From Actinoplanes missouriensis 431 (lineage in GTDB: Bacteria > Actinomycetota > Actinomycetes > Mycobacteriales > Micromonosporaceae): a stretch of DNA of 64,000 nt. The notes under the pieces are model-generated. The model had not been told where the DNA came from. It saw nothing but the letters and a program-made list of their open reading frames with translations, and searched no databases. Below are positions 52,425 to 63,460 of this stretch, one piece after another. The stretch lies in the NCBI RefSeq assembly GCF_000284295.1, contig NC_017093.1, positions 2,046,001-2,110,000 on the forward strand. Direction: 5' to 3'. Each line of letters begins with the position of its first letter. The first letter of the stretch is position 1. A program made the position numbers and the translations under genes.

Positions 52425-52675
52425 CAATTCACCTCGATCCGCCCGTCCCGCACCGCCTGTTCGATGGTGTCCCGCAGATCGGGGCATGTCGGCACGAGCG
52501 CGGTCGGCCGCTCGCCGGCGATGTCGCTCAGGAAGGCGCAGCCGCTCCCGGGCCATTGCACGCTTGTCTGCATCGCGCTCCGTTTGCCGGCCCGGACGAT
52601 AGCATCGCATCGATCACAGGCGATCTCGGAGAGCCCGCCCGCCAGGTAGGAATCCCGCTCGGAAAGGGCGCTCAT
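52424..52675 (-). CDS. small four-cysteine protein encoded between kshA and kshB
   Basis: 83 residues: AGGLSEIACDRCDAIVRAGK (Cys20, Cys23), SVQWPGSGCAFL (Cys46) and VPTCPDLRDTIEQAVRDGR (Cys64). The pairing suggests a small zinc- or iron-sulfur-binding ribbon. Its ATG overlaps the kshA stop (ATGA) and its stop overlaps the kshB start, so it is translated in step with both. No named family is recalled. A role in assembling or feeding the Rieske oxygenase is a natural guess; it could also be a redox or metal chaperone. Too short to be found easily by automatic calling. Confidence 0.78.
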   Translation of the reverse strand: MSALSERDSYLAGGLSEIACDRCDAIVRAGKRSAMQTSVQWPGSGCAFLSDIAGERPTALVPTCPDLRDTIEQAVRDGRIEVN

Positions 52676-53790
52676 GAGGCCTGCGCGGCCCGGGCCTGAT
52701 TGGCGGCCACCTCGGCCTCCCACGTCTCGACGGCCCGGGTGGTGTCCACCTCGAATTCGTAGCGCGCCGTCATGTCGTCGGTGATGTCCTCGACGTCGAC
52801 GTAGAACTGCTCGTACCACCGGCGTAACTGATAGACCGGCCCGTCCTCCGCGCAGAGCAGGGGATTGTCGATCCGCGTCTTGTTCTGCCAGATCTCCACG
52901 TCCTGCAGGAAACCGACCCCGATGCTCTTGGAGAATTTGGCGGCGGCTTTCGCGGCCTGCTCGGTGGTGAGGCCGGGCAGGCTTTTCATGATGACGCCCC
53001 ACTGCAGCACGAACGACGTCGGCGTGACCGGGTAATGGCAGTTGATCAGCACCGATTCGACCTCGATGCCGTGCCAGGTGTTGTAGAGATAGTCGATCAT
53101 GTAGGACGGGCCGTAGTAGGCGGCCTCGGACCGCAGCGTGGACTCTCCCGACTGGCTGGCCGAGGTCGGCACGTCGGGCCGCGGCCGGGTGTTCAGGAAC
53201 TGCGCCGCCACGTGGCCCTCCATGACGTTCTTGAAGAATGTCGGAAAGGCGAAGTGGATGTAGAAGAAGTGCGCCATGTCGACCACGTTGTCGATGACCT
53301 CGCGGCAGTTCGCGCCGTCGATCCGCACCGAGTCCCAGGTCCACGTGCTCCACTCGTCGGAGAAGGCGCCCTCGATGCGCGGAATCGCCACCTCGGGCGG
53401 CGGCGGATTGCCCTGCGGATCGTTCCAGACGAAGAGCTGCCGGTTCTGTTCGCAGGTGGTCCACGATCGGGTCCGGGCGCGCAGCGGGACCCGGTGCGCG
53501 TAGGGGACCGCGTCGCAGCGTCCGTCGCCGCGCCACCGCCAGTCGTGGAACGGGCAGGCGATGGTGTCGCCCTTGATCGTCCCCATCGTGAGGTCGCCGC
53601 CCATGTGCCGGCAGTAACCGTCGAGCACGTTCAGCGTGCCGGACGAGTCGGCGAAGACCACGAGTTTCGTGCCGAACGCCTCGATCGCGTGCGGCTGCCC
53701 GTCGCGGAACCCCTCGGCCAGGCCCAGGCAGTGCCAGCCGCGCGCGAACCGGGCCGGAGCGCTTCCCGCGTCGATCAAGCGAGGTTGCAT
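52672..53790 (-). CDS. kshA: 3-ketosteroid 9-alpha-hydroxylase oxygenase KshA
   Basis: 372 residues. Rieske [2Fe-2S] ligands C60-R-H62 and C79-x-x-H82; mononuclear iron motif N168-x-x-D171-x-x-H174-x4-H179. It hydroxylates C9 of 3-ketosteroids with O2 and electrons from KshB; with a KstD double bond this opens ring B. ATG at 53790 has GGAGG nine bases upstream; an in-frame ATG at 53865 would run across the operator. A perfect KstR box lies in the divergent promoter shared with hsaA. Confidence 0.94.
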   Translation of the reverse strand: MQPRLIDAGSAPARFARGWHCLGLAEGFRDGQPHAIEAFGTKLVVFADSSGTLNVLDGYCRHMGGDLTMGTIKGDTIACPFHDWRWRGDGRCDAVPYAHRVPLRARTRSWTTCEQNRQLFVWNDPQGNPPPPEVAIPRIEGAFSDEWSTWTWDSVRIDGANCREVIDNVVDMAHFFYIHFAFPTFFKNVMEGHVAAQFLNTRPRPDVPTSASQSGESTLRSEAAYYGPSYMIDYLYNTWHGIEVESVLINCHYPVTPTSFVLQWGVIMKSLPGLTTEQAAKAAAKFSKSIGVGFLQDVEIWQNKTRIDNPLLCAEDGPVYQLRRWYEQFYVDVEDITDDMTARYEFEVDTTRAVETWEAEVAANQARAAQAS

Positions 53791-53822
53791 GCCGTCGACC
53801 TCCGGAGATCTGGTCGGGTAGG

Positions 53823-53836
53823 TAGAACGTGTTCTA
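53823..53836. promoter_or_regulatory. KstR box between kshA and hsaA
   Basis: TAGAACGTGTTCTA is a perfect KstR operator and nearly a full palindrome. It is centred in the 92-base divergent region between kshA and hsaA and can repress both. Confidence 0.92.
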
Positions 53837-53882
53837 CTATAGGCGTCGCGCCGGAATAGAGCCAAACACCTGGAGGGATCTC

Positions 53883-56749
<2,867 letters not shown>

Positions 56750-56753
<4 letters not shown>

Positions 56754-57295
56754 CGGTCGACTCACGCCGCTTCCGCCGGGTCTTCGGCCACTTCTGCACC
56801 GGCGTCACCGTCGTCACGACGGCCGACGGTGCGGGCGCCGCCGGGTTCGCCTGCCAATCGTTCGCGCCGCTCTCCCTGGACCCGCCGCTGGTCCTGTTCT
56901 GCGTCCGGTCCGCCTCGGTGACGGGCCGGCGCATCCAGAAGGCGGGCTTCTTCGCCGTCAACGTCCTCGCCCACGACCAGCGCGACGTGTCCCGCCTCTT
57001 CGGCGTCTCCGCCGCGGACCGCTTCGCCGAGCTGTCCTGGGAGCCGGCCCCCTCCGGCGCGCCGCTGCTGACCGGGGCGCTGACCTGGGCGGACTGCCGG
57101 ATCGACGCGGTGCACCCGGGCGGCGACCACGACATCGTGGTGGGCGAGGTGACGGCCCTGGGCGCCTGCCGGGACGCCGCGCCGCTGCTCTTCCACCGAG
57201 GCCGTTACACGGCGACGGTGGCGGTCTCCCCGCACGAGCCACCCGAGGTGGTCGACACCCTGCTGTCCTGGCCCCGCCACAACGACTGGATCTGA
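56750..57295 (+). CDS. hsaB: flavin reductase HsaB
   Basis: 181 residues of the HpaC/flavin reductase family: RRVFGHFCTGVTVVTT, GFACQSFAPLSLDPPLVLFC, FAVNVLAHDQRDVSRLFG and a C-terminal GRYTATV. It reduces FMN with NADH and feeds HsaA. The start is a TTG within a TTGA overlap of the hsaC stop; no other in-frame start is available nearby that keeps the family N terminus, so translation is probably by reinitiation. Last gene of the hsaADCB operon. Confidence 0.93.
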
Positions 57296-57358
57296 GGCGA
57301 ATCGGAATTCGGGTAAGCTTCCGGGTGACCGAAGTGCCCTCCCGGAAAGGGTAGGTTC

Positions 57359-57955
57359 ATGAGCGCCGAGTTGGCCGACACATGGCACCGACCTCCCGAC
57401 GAGGGATATTTCGCTGATGATCTCGATCGGATTCCCGGTCTCCCGTCACATACCGAACTCATCGACGGAAGCCTTGTGGTCGTGAGCCCGCAGAAACGCT
57501 TTCACATGATGGCCCTGCGCCTTCTGGAGAACGCGTTGACCCGGCTTGCGCCGGCTGACCGGTTCGTGGTCAGCCGGGAGATGTCCGTGGTGCTGGGCGC
57601 ACGTCAGCGGCCGGAGCCGGACCTGCTGGTGGCGCATGCGGACGCCGAGATCGATCTTGACGCCACGTGGTACCCGGCGGACGCGGTGGTGCTGGCCGTC
57701 GAGGTGGTTTCACCCGACTCGGAAGAGCGTGATCGCCGGAGGAAACCGACGCTTTATGCCGAGGCGGGCATCAAGTATTTCTGGCGTGTGGAGGATGCCG
57801 CAGGCCGAATGGTCGTCTACGCCTACGAGCTCGATCCGACCACGGCCAAATATGTTCCGGTCGGAATCTTCCACGATCGTCTGAGCCTGGCATATCCCTT
57901 CGAGATCGAGATCGACCTCACCGTGATCAATAAGAAAGGGCCGCTGCGCGGCTGA
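57359..57955 (+). CDS. Uma2-family putative endonuclease (DUF820)
   Basis: 198 residues with the PD-(D/E)xK-like core of the Uma2/DUF820 family: HTELIDGSLVVVSPQKRFH, then RPEPDLLVAHADA, AVEVVSPDSEERDRRRKPTL and AGIKYFWRVE. Such genes are abundant in Micromonosporaceae, cyanobacteria and other large genomes; a nuclease role is predicted but not demonstrated. It lies between hsaB and fadE33 and is unrelated to steroid metabolism, so it is probably a later insertion. An AAAGGGTAGG Shine-Dalgarno precedes its ATG. It ends two bases from the convergent fadE33 stop. Confidence 0.85.
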   Translation: MSAELADTWHRPPDEGYFADDLDRIPGLPSHTELIDGSLVVVSPQKRFHMMALRLLENALTRLAPADRFVVSREMSVVLGARQRPEPDLLVAHADAEIDLDATWYPADAVVLAVEVVSPDSEERDRRRKPTLYAEAGIKYFWRVEDAAGRMVVYAYELDPTTAKYVPVGIFHDRLSLAYPFEIEIDLTVINKKGPLRG

Positions 57956-57957
57956 TC

Positions 57958-58926
57958 TCACCTCAGGAGGGCGTCGGCCAGACGGTCGAGGTGGTGCTGG
58001 GGGGAGCCGAAGAGCTGGGCTGAGGACCAGGCCCGGCGCAGGTAGAGGTGGGCGTCGTGCTCCCAGGTGATGGCGATCCCGCCGTGCACCTGGACCATCT
58101 CGGCGGTGACCGCGCGGACCGTCTCCGAGCACCACACCTTCGCGACGGCGGCGAGCCGGCCGGCGTCCGGGGAGCCGGTCACCAGGGCGTCGGCCGCGGT
58201 CCAGCAGGCCGAGCGGGCGGCCTCGACGCGGACGTGCGCCTCGGCCATCCGGTGCTGCAGGGCCTGGAACGCCCCGATCGGGCGTCCGAACTGGACCCGG
58301 TTCTTCGCGTACTCGACGGTCAGTTCCAGGGCGCGGGCGGCGGTTCCGACCTGTTCGGCGCTGAGGGCCACGCAGGCGAGATCGTGAAGAGGCTCCGCCG
58401 GGCCGATCTCCGATATTTCAGAAATGTCGGTTAGGGTGATCTCGCTCAGCTGCCGGGTCAGATCCAGCGAGTCCGTCGTCCGCAACGACACCGCCGCCGG
58501 GTCCACCGCGTAGAGGCGATCACCCGAGATCACCAGCAGGATGTCGGCGATCGAGGCGTCGATCAGCACGCCGTCCCAGGTCACGGCCACGATCAGGTCG
58601 CCCGCGCAGATCGGGGGCAGCCACCTGGCGCACGCCTGCTCGTTGCCTGTCGCCAGGAGAGCCTGCGTCCCGAGCAGCGCCCCGAGCATCGGCGCCGGTG
58701 TCAGCGCCCGTCCCAGCTCCTCCAGCACGATGATCGACTCGTGCAGCGTCGCGCCGGCGCCGCCGTACTCCGGTGGCACCATCAGCCCGGCGACACCGAT
58801 CTCCTTACCGAGCCGATGCCAGAGTGCGGTGTCGAACCCGCCGTCACCCTCGATCGTCCGCCGTGCCGGGTACTCCGCGAGCAGCCCGCGGACCGCCGCC
58901 CGCAACGCCGCATGTTCCTCGGTCAT
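57958..58926 (-). CDS. fadE33: FadE33-type acyl-CoA dehydrogenase
   Basis: 322 residues. N-terminal helical domain with GLMVPPEYGGAGATLHESII, a shortened beta-domain (about 130-180) and C-terminal helices with RVQFGRPIGAFQALQHRMAE and VQVHGGIAITWEHDAHLYLR. Last gene of the leftward operon fadD3-echA-fadE31-fadE32-fadE33; by homology it acts on a HIP-derived (C/D ring) acyl-CoA, probably as a heteromer with a neighbouring FadE. The start overlaps the fadE32 stop (ATGA). The long frame upstream is fadE32 out of frame. Confidence 0.87.
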   Translation of the reverse strand: MTEEHAALRAAVRGLLAEYPARRTIEGDGGFDTALWHRLGKEIGVAGLMVPPEYGGAGATLHESIIVLEELGRALTPAPMLGALLGTQALLATGNEQACARWLPPICAGDLIVAVTWDGVLIDASIADILLVISGDRLYAVDPAAVSLRTTDSLDLTRQLSEITLTDISEISEIGPAEPLHDLACVALSAEQVGTAARALELTVEYAKNRVQFGRPIGAFQALQHRMAEAHVRVEAARSACWTAADALVTGSPDAGRLAAVAKVWCSETVRAVTAEMVQVHGGIAITWEHDAHLYLRRAWSSAQLFGSPQHHLDRLADALLR

Positions 58927-59951
58927 GTCTCCCTCGCCAGTTCCGCCATGATTCGCTCCCGGTGCTGCGCGGGGGTCCCCCACGCGAGTCTCAGCACGCG
59001 CGTCGCGGTCAGCCACCGTTCCAGTCCGTGCTCGCGGGTGTAGCCGAGCGCGCCGTGGATCTGCAGCGCCGCCCGGGCCGCCCGATGGGCCGCCTCCCCG
59101 CAGGCGACCTTCGCGGCCGACACGTCCCGATCCGCGTTCCCGATGCCGGGCTCCGCCACGACGGCGGCCGCCGTGGTCCCGGCACTGGGCTCCTCGCATA
59201 CGGCGGCCGCCGCGTAGAGCAGCGGCCGGGCGAACTCCAGCCCCACCGCCACGTCGGCCAGCCGGTGCTGAACGGCCTGGAACCGCCCGATCGGCCCGCC
59301 GAACTGCTCCCGCGCCTTCGCGTAGGCGACCGACGCCTCCAGCATCGCCCGCCCCAGCCCGAGCAGTTGCGCCGCACAGACCAGCGCGCCGAGATTCAGT
59401 GCCCGCGCCACGAGAGGCGCGACCGCCGGCCCTTCGGCGACGACGTCACCGGCCGAGTCCGCCGCCCCCAGCCGCACCACGCCGGGTTCCACACGCACCA
59501 CGATCCCGGCCGCCCCCGCAGCGGCGGCCTCCGGCATCCACGCCGCCGCCGCGTCCGGCTCGAGAGGCAGCCACGGCGGCGCGGTGAGGGCTGCGGCGAC
59601 CCGGCCCGCGGCCAGCTCCGGCAGCCATTTCGCGCCGAGGTCGCCGCCCTCGGCCAGCAGCACCGGCACCGCGGCGATCGATGCGGCGACCGGACCCGGC
59701 ACGGCGTGATGCCCCAGTTCCTCGGCCGCCACCACGAGCGCGCTCGCGGGCGCGCCGGCCCCGCCGAACCGTTCCGGCACGGCCAACCCGGTGACGCCAA
59801 GGGCCCCGAGCCGCCACCACGCGGAAGGCGCCCCGGAAGGCGCTCCAAAAGGCGCCGCCGACGCCGCCCCAGACATCGCTCTCGCGGCACCGAGCGCCTC
59901 ATGCAGCGACGCCGCGAACGCGGCCTCCTCCGCCGACGGCGCGAGCCTCAT
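58923..59951 (-). CDS. fadE32: FadE32-type acyl-CoA dehydrogenase
   Basis: 342 residues, rich in Ala. VTGLAVPERFGGAGAPASAL is the N-domain motif, REQFGGPIGRFQAVQHRLAD the flavin-contact helix, and LQIHGALGYTREHGLERWLT the C-terminal loop. As in mycobacteria it lies between fadE31 and fadE33, and these enzymes likely form mixed tetramers in HIP degradation. ATG at 59951 overlaps the fadE31 stop by four bases. Residues 28-50 contain an Ala/Gly/Pro low-complexity stretch. Confidence 0.87.
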   Translation of the reverse strand: MRLAPSAEEAAFAASLHEALGAARAMSGAASAAPFGAPSGAPSAWWRLGALGVTGLAVPERFGGAGAPASALVVAAEELGHHAVPGPVAASIAAVPVLLAEGGDLGAKWLPELAAGRVAAALTAPPWLPLEPDAAAAWMPEAAAAGAAGIVVRVEPGVVRLGAADSAGDVVAEGPAVAPLVARALNLGALVCAAQLLGLGRAMLEASVAYAKAREQFGGPIGRFQAVQHRLADVAVGLEFARPLLYAAAAVCEEPSAGTTAAAVVAEPGIGNADRDVSAAKVACGEAAHRAARAALQIHGALGYTREHGLERWLTATRVLRLAWGTPAQHRERIMAELARET

Positions 59952-61060
59952 CGCGGACCCGCGTCCCGGGGGAGCCCGAGGACCCGCTGCGCGAGGATGT
60001 CGCGCTGGATCTCGTTGGTCCCGGCATAGATCGCGCCGGCCAGGGCGAACAGGTACCCGCTCGTCCAGTCCGGATCCGCCTCGGCCCGCGGCCCGAGCAC
60101 CTCCAGCGCGGTCTCGTGCAGCGCGATGTCGGTCTCCGACCAGAAGATCTTGGTAGCGCTCGGTGGCAGGGGCCGGTCGAGGGACAGATAGGCCCCCATC
60201 CGGTACGCCCGCGCCGCGATCCACGAGTCGGCCACCCGGTCCCGCAGGGCGCACTCCGAACCCTCCGCCTGCCACAACCGCACGAGCCGCTCGGCGGCCG
60301 CCGTGAACCGTCCTGGACCACGCAGGGTGAGCCCCCGCTCGTGACCGGCGGTGCTCATCGCCACCCGCCAGCCGTCCCCGGGCGCGCCGATCACGTCAGC
60401 GTCCGGCACGAACACGTCGTCCAGGAAGATCTCCGCGAAGCCGGAGTGGCCGTCCAGCTGCCGGATCGGCCGCACCGTGACGCCGGGGGACCGCAGGTCG
60501 ACCATCAGGTAGGTAAGGCCGCGATGGGGCTCGGGTGAGCTGCGGAACAGCCCGAACGCCCGATCCGCGACGGCCGCCCGCGAGCTCCACGTCTTCTGCC
60601 CGGACACCGACCACCCGCCGTCGACCCGGACCGCGCGGGACCGGATCGCCGCGAGATCGCTGCCCGCCTCCGGCTCGGACCACGCCTGCGCCCACACCGT
60701 CTCGCCACGCGCCATCGGCGGCAGCACCCGGGCGCACTGTTCCGGCGTGCCGTGCGCCAGCAGCGTGGGCGCCAGCAGGAAAAGTCCGTTCTGACCGATC
60801 CGGATCGGCGCGGAAGCCTCGTGGTACTCCTCGTCGAACAGAAGCGCGTGCAGCGGTGGAGCGGCCCGCCCGCCATACGCGACAGGCCAGGAGACCGCGG
60901 CCAGCCCGGCGTCGAAAAGCAGCCTCTCCCATTCCCGGTGTGCCGCCGCGCCCTCCGGGATGTCCACGCTCGGCAACGGCTCGGACGGCACGTGACGGGT
61001 CAGCCAGTCCCGGGTCTCGTCGCGGAAGGAGACGGCCGCGGAATCCAGGTCCAGGTTCAC
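59948..61060 (-). CDS. fadE31: FadE31-type acyl-CoA dehydrogenase
   Basis: 370 residues, complete acyl-CoA dehydrogenase fold: QAWSEPEAGSDLAAIRSRAV and GQKTWSSRAAVADRAFGLFR in the beta-domain, and AGAIYAGTNEIQRDILAQRV at the C terminus. It acts in C/D ring breakdown after FadD3, probably with FadE32. The ATG overlaps the stop of the enoyl-CoA hydratase homologue (ATGA), so all five genes of the operon are coupled by four-base overlaps. Confidence 0.9.
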   Translation of the reverse strand: MNLDLDSAAVSFRDETRDWLTRHVPSEPLPSVDIPEGAAAHREWERLLFDAGLAAVSWPVAYGGRAAPPLHALLFDEEYHEASAPIRIGQNGLFLLAPTLLAHGTPEQCARVLPPMARGETVWAQAWSEPEAGSDLAAIRSRAVRVDGGWSVSGQKTWSSRAAVADRAFGLFRSSPEPHRGLTYLMVDLRSPGVTVRPIRQLDGHSGFAEIFLDDVFVPDADVIGAPGDGWRVAMSTAGHERGLTLRGPGRFTAAAERLVRLWQAEGSECALRDRVADSWIAARAYRMGAYLSLDRPLPPSATKIFWSETDIALHETALEVLGPRAEADPDWTSGYLFALAGAIYAGTNEIQRDILAQRVLGLPRDAGPR

Positions 61061-61887
61061 CGGGCGGCCTTTTTCATGGCCGCCGCGTCCATTCCGGCGA
61101 GCGGGTCGTCGCTGGTCTCCGCGTTGTGCGCGTGGGCGAGGTGGTGCAGGCCGAAGACCGCGTCCATGCCGGCCCGCATCCCCATCTGGTCCTCGCAGAG
61201 ATTGATCGCCCGTTTCGCCAGCGCCAGCCCGAACGGCGGCATCTCGGCGATCCGCCCGGCCAGCGCGAACGTCTCCGCCTCGAGCTCCTCGCGCGGCACC
61301 ACCCGGTTGACCATGCCGACCTCGTAGGCGCGCCGTGCCCCGAAACGATCACCCGTGAAGAGCGCCTCCCGAGCCATCCGGGGACCGAGCGCCCAGGGGT
61401 GCGCGAAGTACTCCACCCCCGGGATCCCCATCCGCAGCACCGGGTCGGCGAAGAACGCGTCCTCGGCCGCCACGATCAGGTCGCAGACCCAGGCCAGCAT
61501 CAGCCCGCCCGCCACGCAGGCGCCCTGCACCATCGCGATCGACGGTTTGGGGATCTCCCGCCAGCGCCGGCACATGCCCAGATAGACCTCCATCTCCCGG
61601 GCGAACCGCCGGTCCGCGCCGGTCCGGCCGGTGTGGTCCCACCAGGACACCGCGCGGCGCGGGAACGCGGTGTCGGCGTCGCGTTCCGGAGTGCCGATGT
61701 CGTGGCCGGCCGAGAAATGGTCGCCCGCGCCGGCCAGCACGATCACCGCCACATCCGCGTCGTCGACGGCCCGGGTGAACGCGTCGTCGAGCGCGTAGGT
61801 CATCGCCGAGTTCTGCGCGTTCCGATATCGAGGACGATTCATCGTGACCAATGCGATGGGACCGCGCGTCTCGTAGAGAACCGTCAC
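61057..61887 (-). CDS. enoyl-CoA hydratase/isomerase family protein lacking both catalytic Glu
   Basis: 276 residues, crotonase fold: oxyanion loop segment AGAGDHFSAGHDIG and VQGACVAGGLMLAWVCDLIV. Aligned with classic hydratases, the first catalytic Glu (in GGGCEL) is Met here, and the second (in QPEI) is Val (ADPVLRMGIPGVEYFAHPW). It is therefore unlikely to be a plain hydratase; decarboxylation, hydrolysis or isomerisation are options. In the HIP operon between fadD3 and fadE31. ATG at 61887 overlaps the fadD3 stop. I cannot assign the exact echA number. Confidence 0.85.
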   Translation of the reverse strand: MTVLYETRGPIALVTMNRPRYRNAQNSAMTYALDDAFTRAVDDADVAVIVLAGAGDHFSAGHDIGTPERDADTAFPRRAVSWWDHTGRTGADRRFAREMEVYLGMCRRWREIPKPSIAMVQGACVAGGLMLAWVCDLIVAAEDAFFADPVLRMGIPGVEYFAHPWALGPRMAREALFTGDRFGARRAYEVGMVNRVVPREELEAETFALAGRIAEMPPFGLALAKRAINLCEDQMGMRAGMDAVFGLHHLAHAHNAETSDDPLAGMDAAAMKKAAR

Positions 61888-63386
61888 GACGCCTCCCGTA
61901 ACTGGAATTTGAGAACCTTGCCGGAAGCGTTGTGCGGCAGTTCCGCCCGCAGTTCCACACTCCGCGGCACCTTGTACCCGGCGAGCCGGCTCCGGCAGAA
62001 AGTGATCACGTCGGCCGGATGCAGATCAAACCCCGGCCGGGGTACGACGTAGGCCCGCCCCACCTCACCGAGCCGCTCGTCCGGCACCCCCACGACGGCC
62101 GTCTCGGCGACCGCGGGCATCCCGGCGAGGACCCGTTCCACCTCGGCCGGGTACACGTTGAAGCCGCCACTGATGTACATGTCCTTGAGCCGATCGGTGA
62201 TGGTCAGGTAGCCCCGGTCGTCGAGCCGCCCGACGTCCCCGGTGTGCAGCCACCCGCCGGCGTCGATCGCCTCGGCCGTGGCCGCCGGGTCGTCGAGGTA
62301 ACCGAGCATCACGTTCGGCCCGCGCAGCAGGATCTCGCCGTCCTCGTCGCCGATCCGCACCTCCATCCCGGCCGCGGCCCGCCCCGACGTGGTCGCCACG
62401 GTCCGGTCGTCGTCACCCGGCCGGCACATCGTCGCCACCACCGCCTCGGTCAGCCCGTACGCCGTGAGCACCGTCCCGGCGCCCAGCTCGGTGCGGATCC
62501 GCGTGATGAGCGCGGGCGGCACCGTGGCGGCGCCGGTGACGACCAGCCGCAGGCTCGACAGGTCGTGGCCGGCGCGCGACGGGTGGTCGAGCAGGCCGAT
62601 GTAGAGGGTGGGCGCGCCGGGCAGCACGGTGATCCGCTCCCGGGCGATCAGCTCGCAGGCGCGGGGCACGTCGAAGACCGCCTGCGGCACGATCGTCGCG
62701 CCGGTGACCAGGCAGGCGAGGATCCCCGCCTTCCAGCCGAAACTGTGGAAGAACGGGTTGATCACCAGATAGTTGTCGTCGCTGGTGAGACCCGCGATGC
62801 CGGCCCACGCGGATGCCACCCCGAGGGCCTGGCGGTGTGCGCTCATGGCGCCCTTGCTGCGGCCGGTCGTGCCGGAGGTGAAGAGGATGTCACTGAGGTC
62901 GTCCGGCCGTACCCCCGCTGCTCTTGTCTCGGCGGCCGCGAGCGGGACGCCCGGCGCGCGCCGCAGGAAGCTCGCCCAATCCGGCAGGGTGACCACCAGT
63001 GGCGGCAGCGCGACGCCCGTCGCCCGCAGGTCGGCGAGCCGGTCGGCGCCCAGGAACGGGCCGGAGACGATCAGCGCCCGGGCATCGCTGCGGTGCAGCA
63101 CGTCCGCGGCCTCGACCGCCGTGTACCGCGTGTTGACCGGCACCAGCGTCGCGCCCGCGCAGCTCGCGCCGAGGGCGGCGAGCACCCAGTGCGCGGTGTT
63201 CGGCGCCCAGATCGCCACCCGGTCGCCGGCCTCGATCCCGGAGGCGGCGAACGCGCGGGCCACGGTGAGCGCCTCGTCGCGCAGCTCCGCGAAGGTCCAC
63301 CGGCCGGCGTCCGCGTCGGCGAGCGCCGGAGCCGTCCGGAAATCGCGCGCCGCCCGGTCCAACGCCGCCGGGATGGTGTCGTCCAT
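61884..63386 (-). CDS. fadD3: HIP-CoA ligase FadD3
   Basis: 500 residues, ANL adenylating enzyme: FTSGTTGRSKGAMSAHRQAL (P-loop), AYGLTEAVVATM, GWLHTGDVGRLDDRGYLTI and the C-terminal lysine in NASGKVLKF. It closely follows mycobacterial FadD3, which activates 3a-alpha-H-4-alpha(3'-propanoate)-7a-beta-methylhexahydro-indanedione to its CoA ester, the entry to C/D ring degradation. ATG at 63386 has GGGAGG upstream; an in-frame ATG at 63407 overlaps the KstR2 box and is less likely. First gene of the HIP operon. Confidence 0.9.
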   Translation of the reverse strand: MDDTIPAALDRAARDFRTAPALADADAGRWTFAELRDEALTVARAFAASGIEAGDRVAIWAPNTAHWVLAALGASCAGATLVPVNTRYTAVEAADVLHRSDARALIVSGPFLGADRLADLRATGVALPPLVVTLPDWASFLRRAPGVPLAAAETRAAGVRPDDLSDILFTSGTTGRSKGAMSAHRQALGVASAWAGIAGLTSDDNYLVINPFFHSFGWKAGILACLVTGATIVPQAVFDVPRACELIARERITVLPGAPTLYIGLLDHPSRAGHDLSSLRLVVTGAATVPPALITRIRTELGAGTVLTAYGLTEAVVATMCRPGDDDRTVATTSGRAAAGMEVRIGDEDGEILLRGPNVMLGYLDDPAATAEAIDAGGWLHTGDVGRLDDRGYLTITDRLKDMYISGGFNVYPAEVERVLAGMPAVAETAVVGVPDERLGEVGRAYVVPRPGFDLHPADVITFCRSRLAGYKVPRSVELRAELPHNASGKVLKFQLREAS

Positions 63387-63402
63387 CCGGCCTCCCTTAC
63401 CA

Positions 63403-63416
63403 AGCAAGTGCTTGGT
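63403..63416. promoter_or_regulatory. KstR2 box between fadD3 and fadE30
   Basis: AGCAAGTGCTTGGT agrees with the KstR2 operator AnCAAGnnCTTGnT at all fixed positions. It sits in the 74-base divergent spacer of fadD3 and fadE30, the same position as in mycobacteria, and would respond to HIP-CoA through KstR2, whose gene is not in this window. Confidence 0.87.
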
Positions 63417-63460
63417 CGCCTAGGGTGTGAAGACTACGCGCGCTCCGGGAGGTGACGCCA

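Noticed and set aside
63387..63407. Upstream ATG of fadD3 at 63407
   Set aside because: It would place the start within the KstR2 operator and lacks a Shine-Dalgarno, whereas the ATG at 63386 has GGGAGG.
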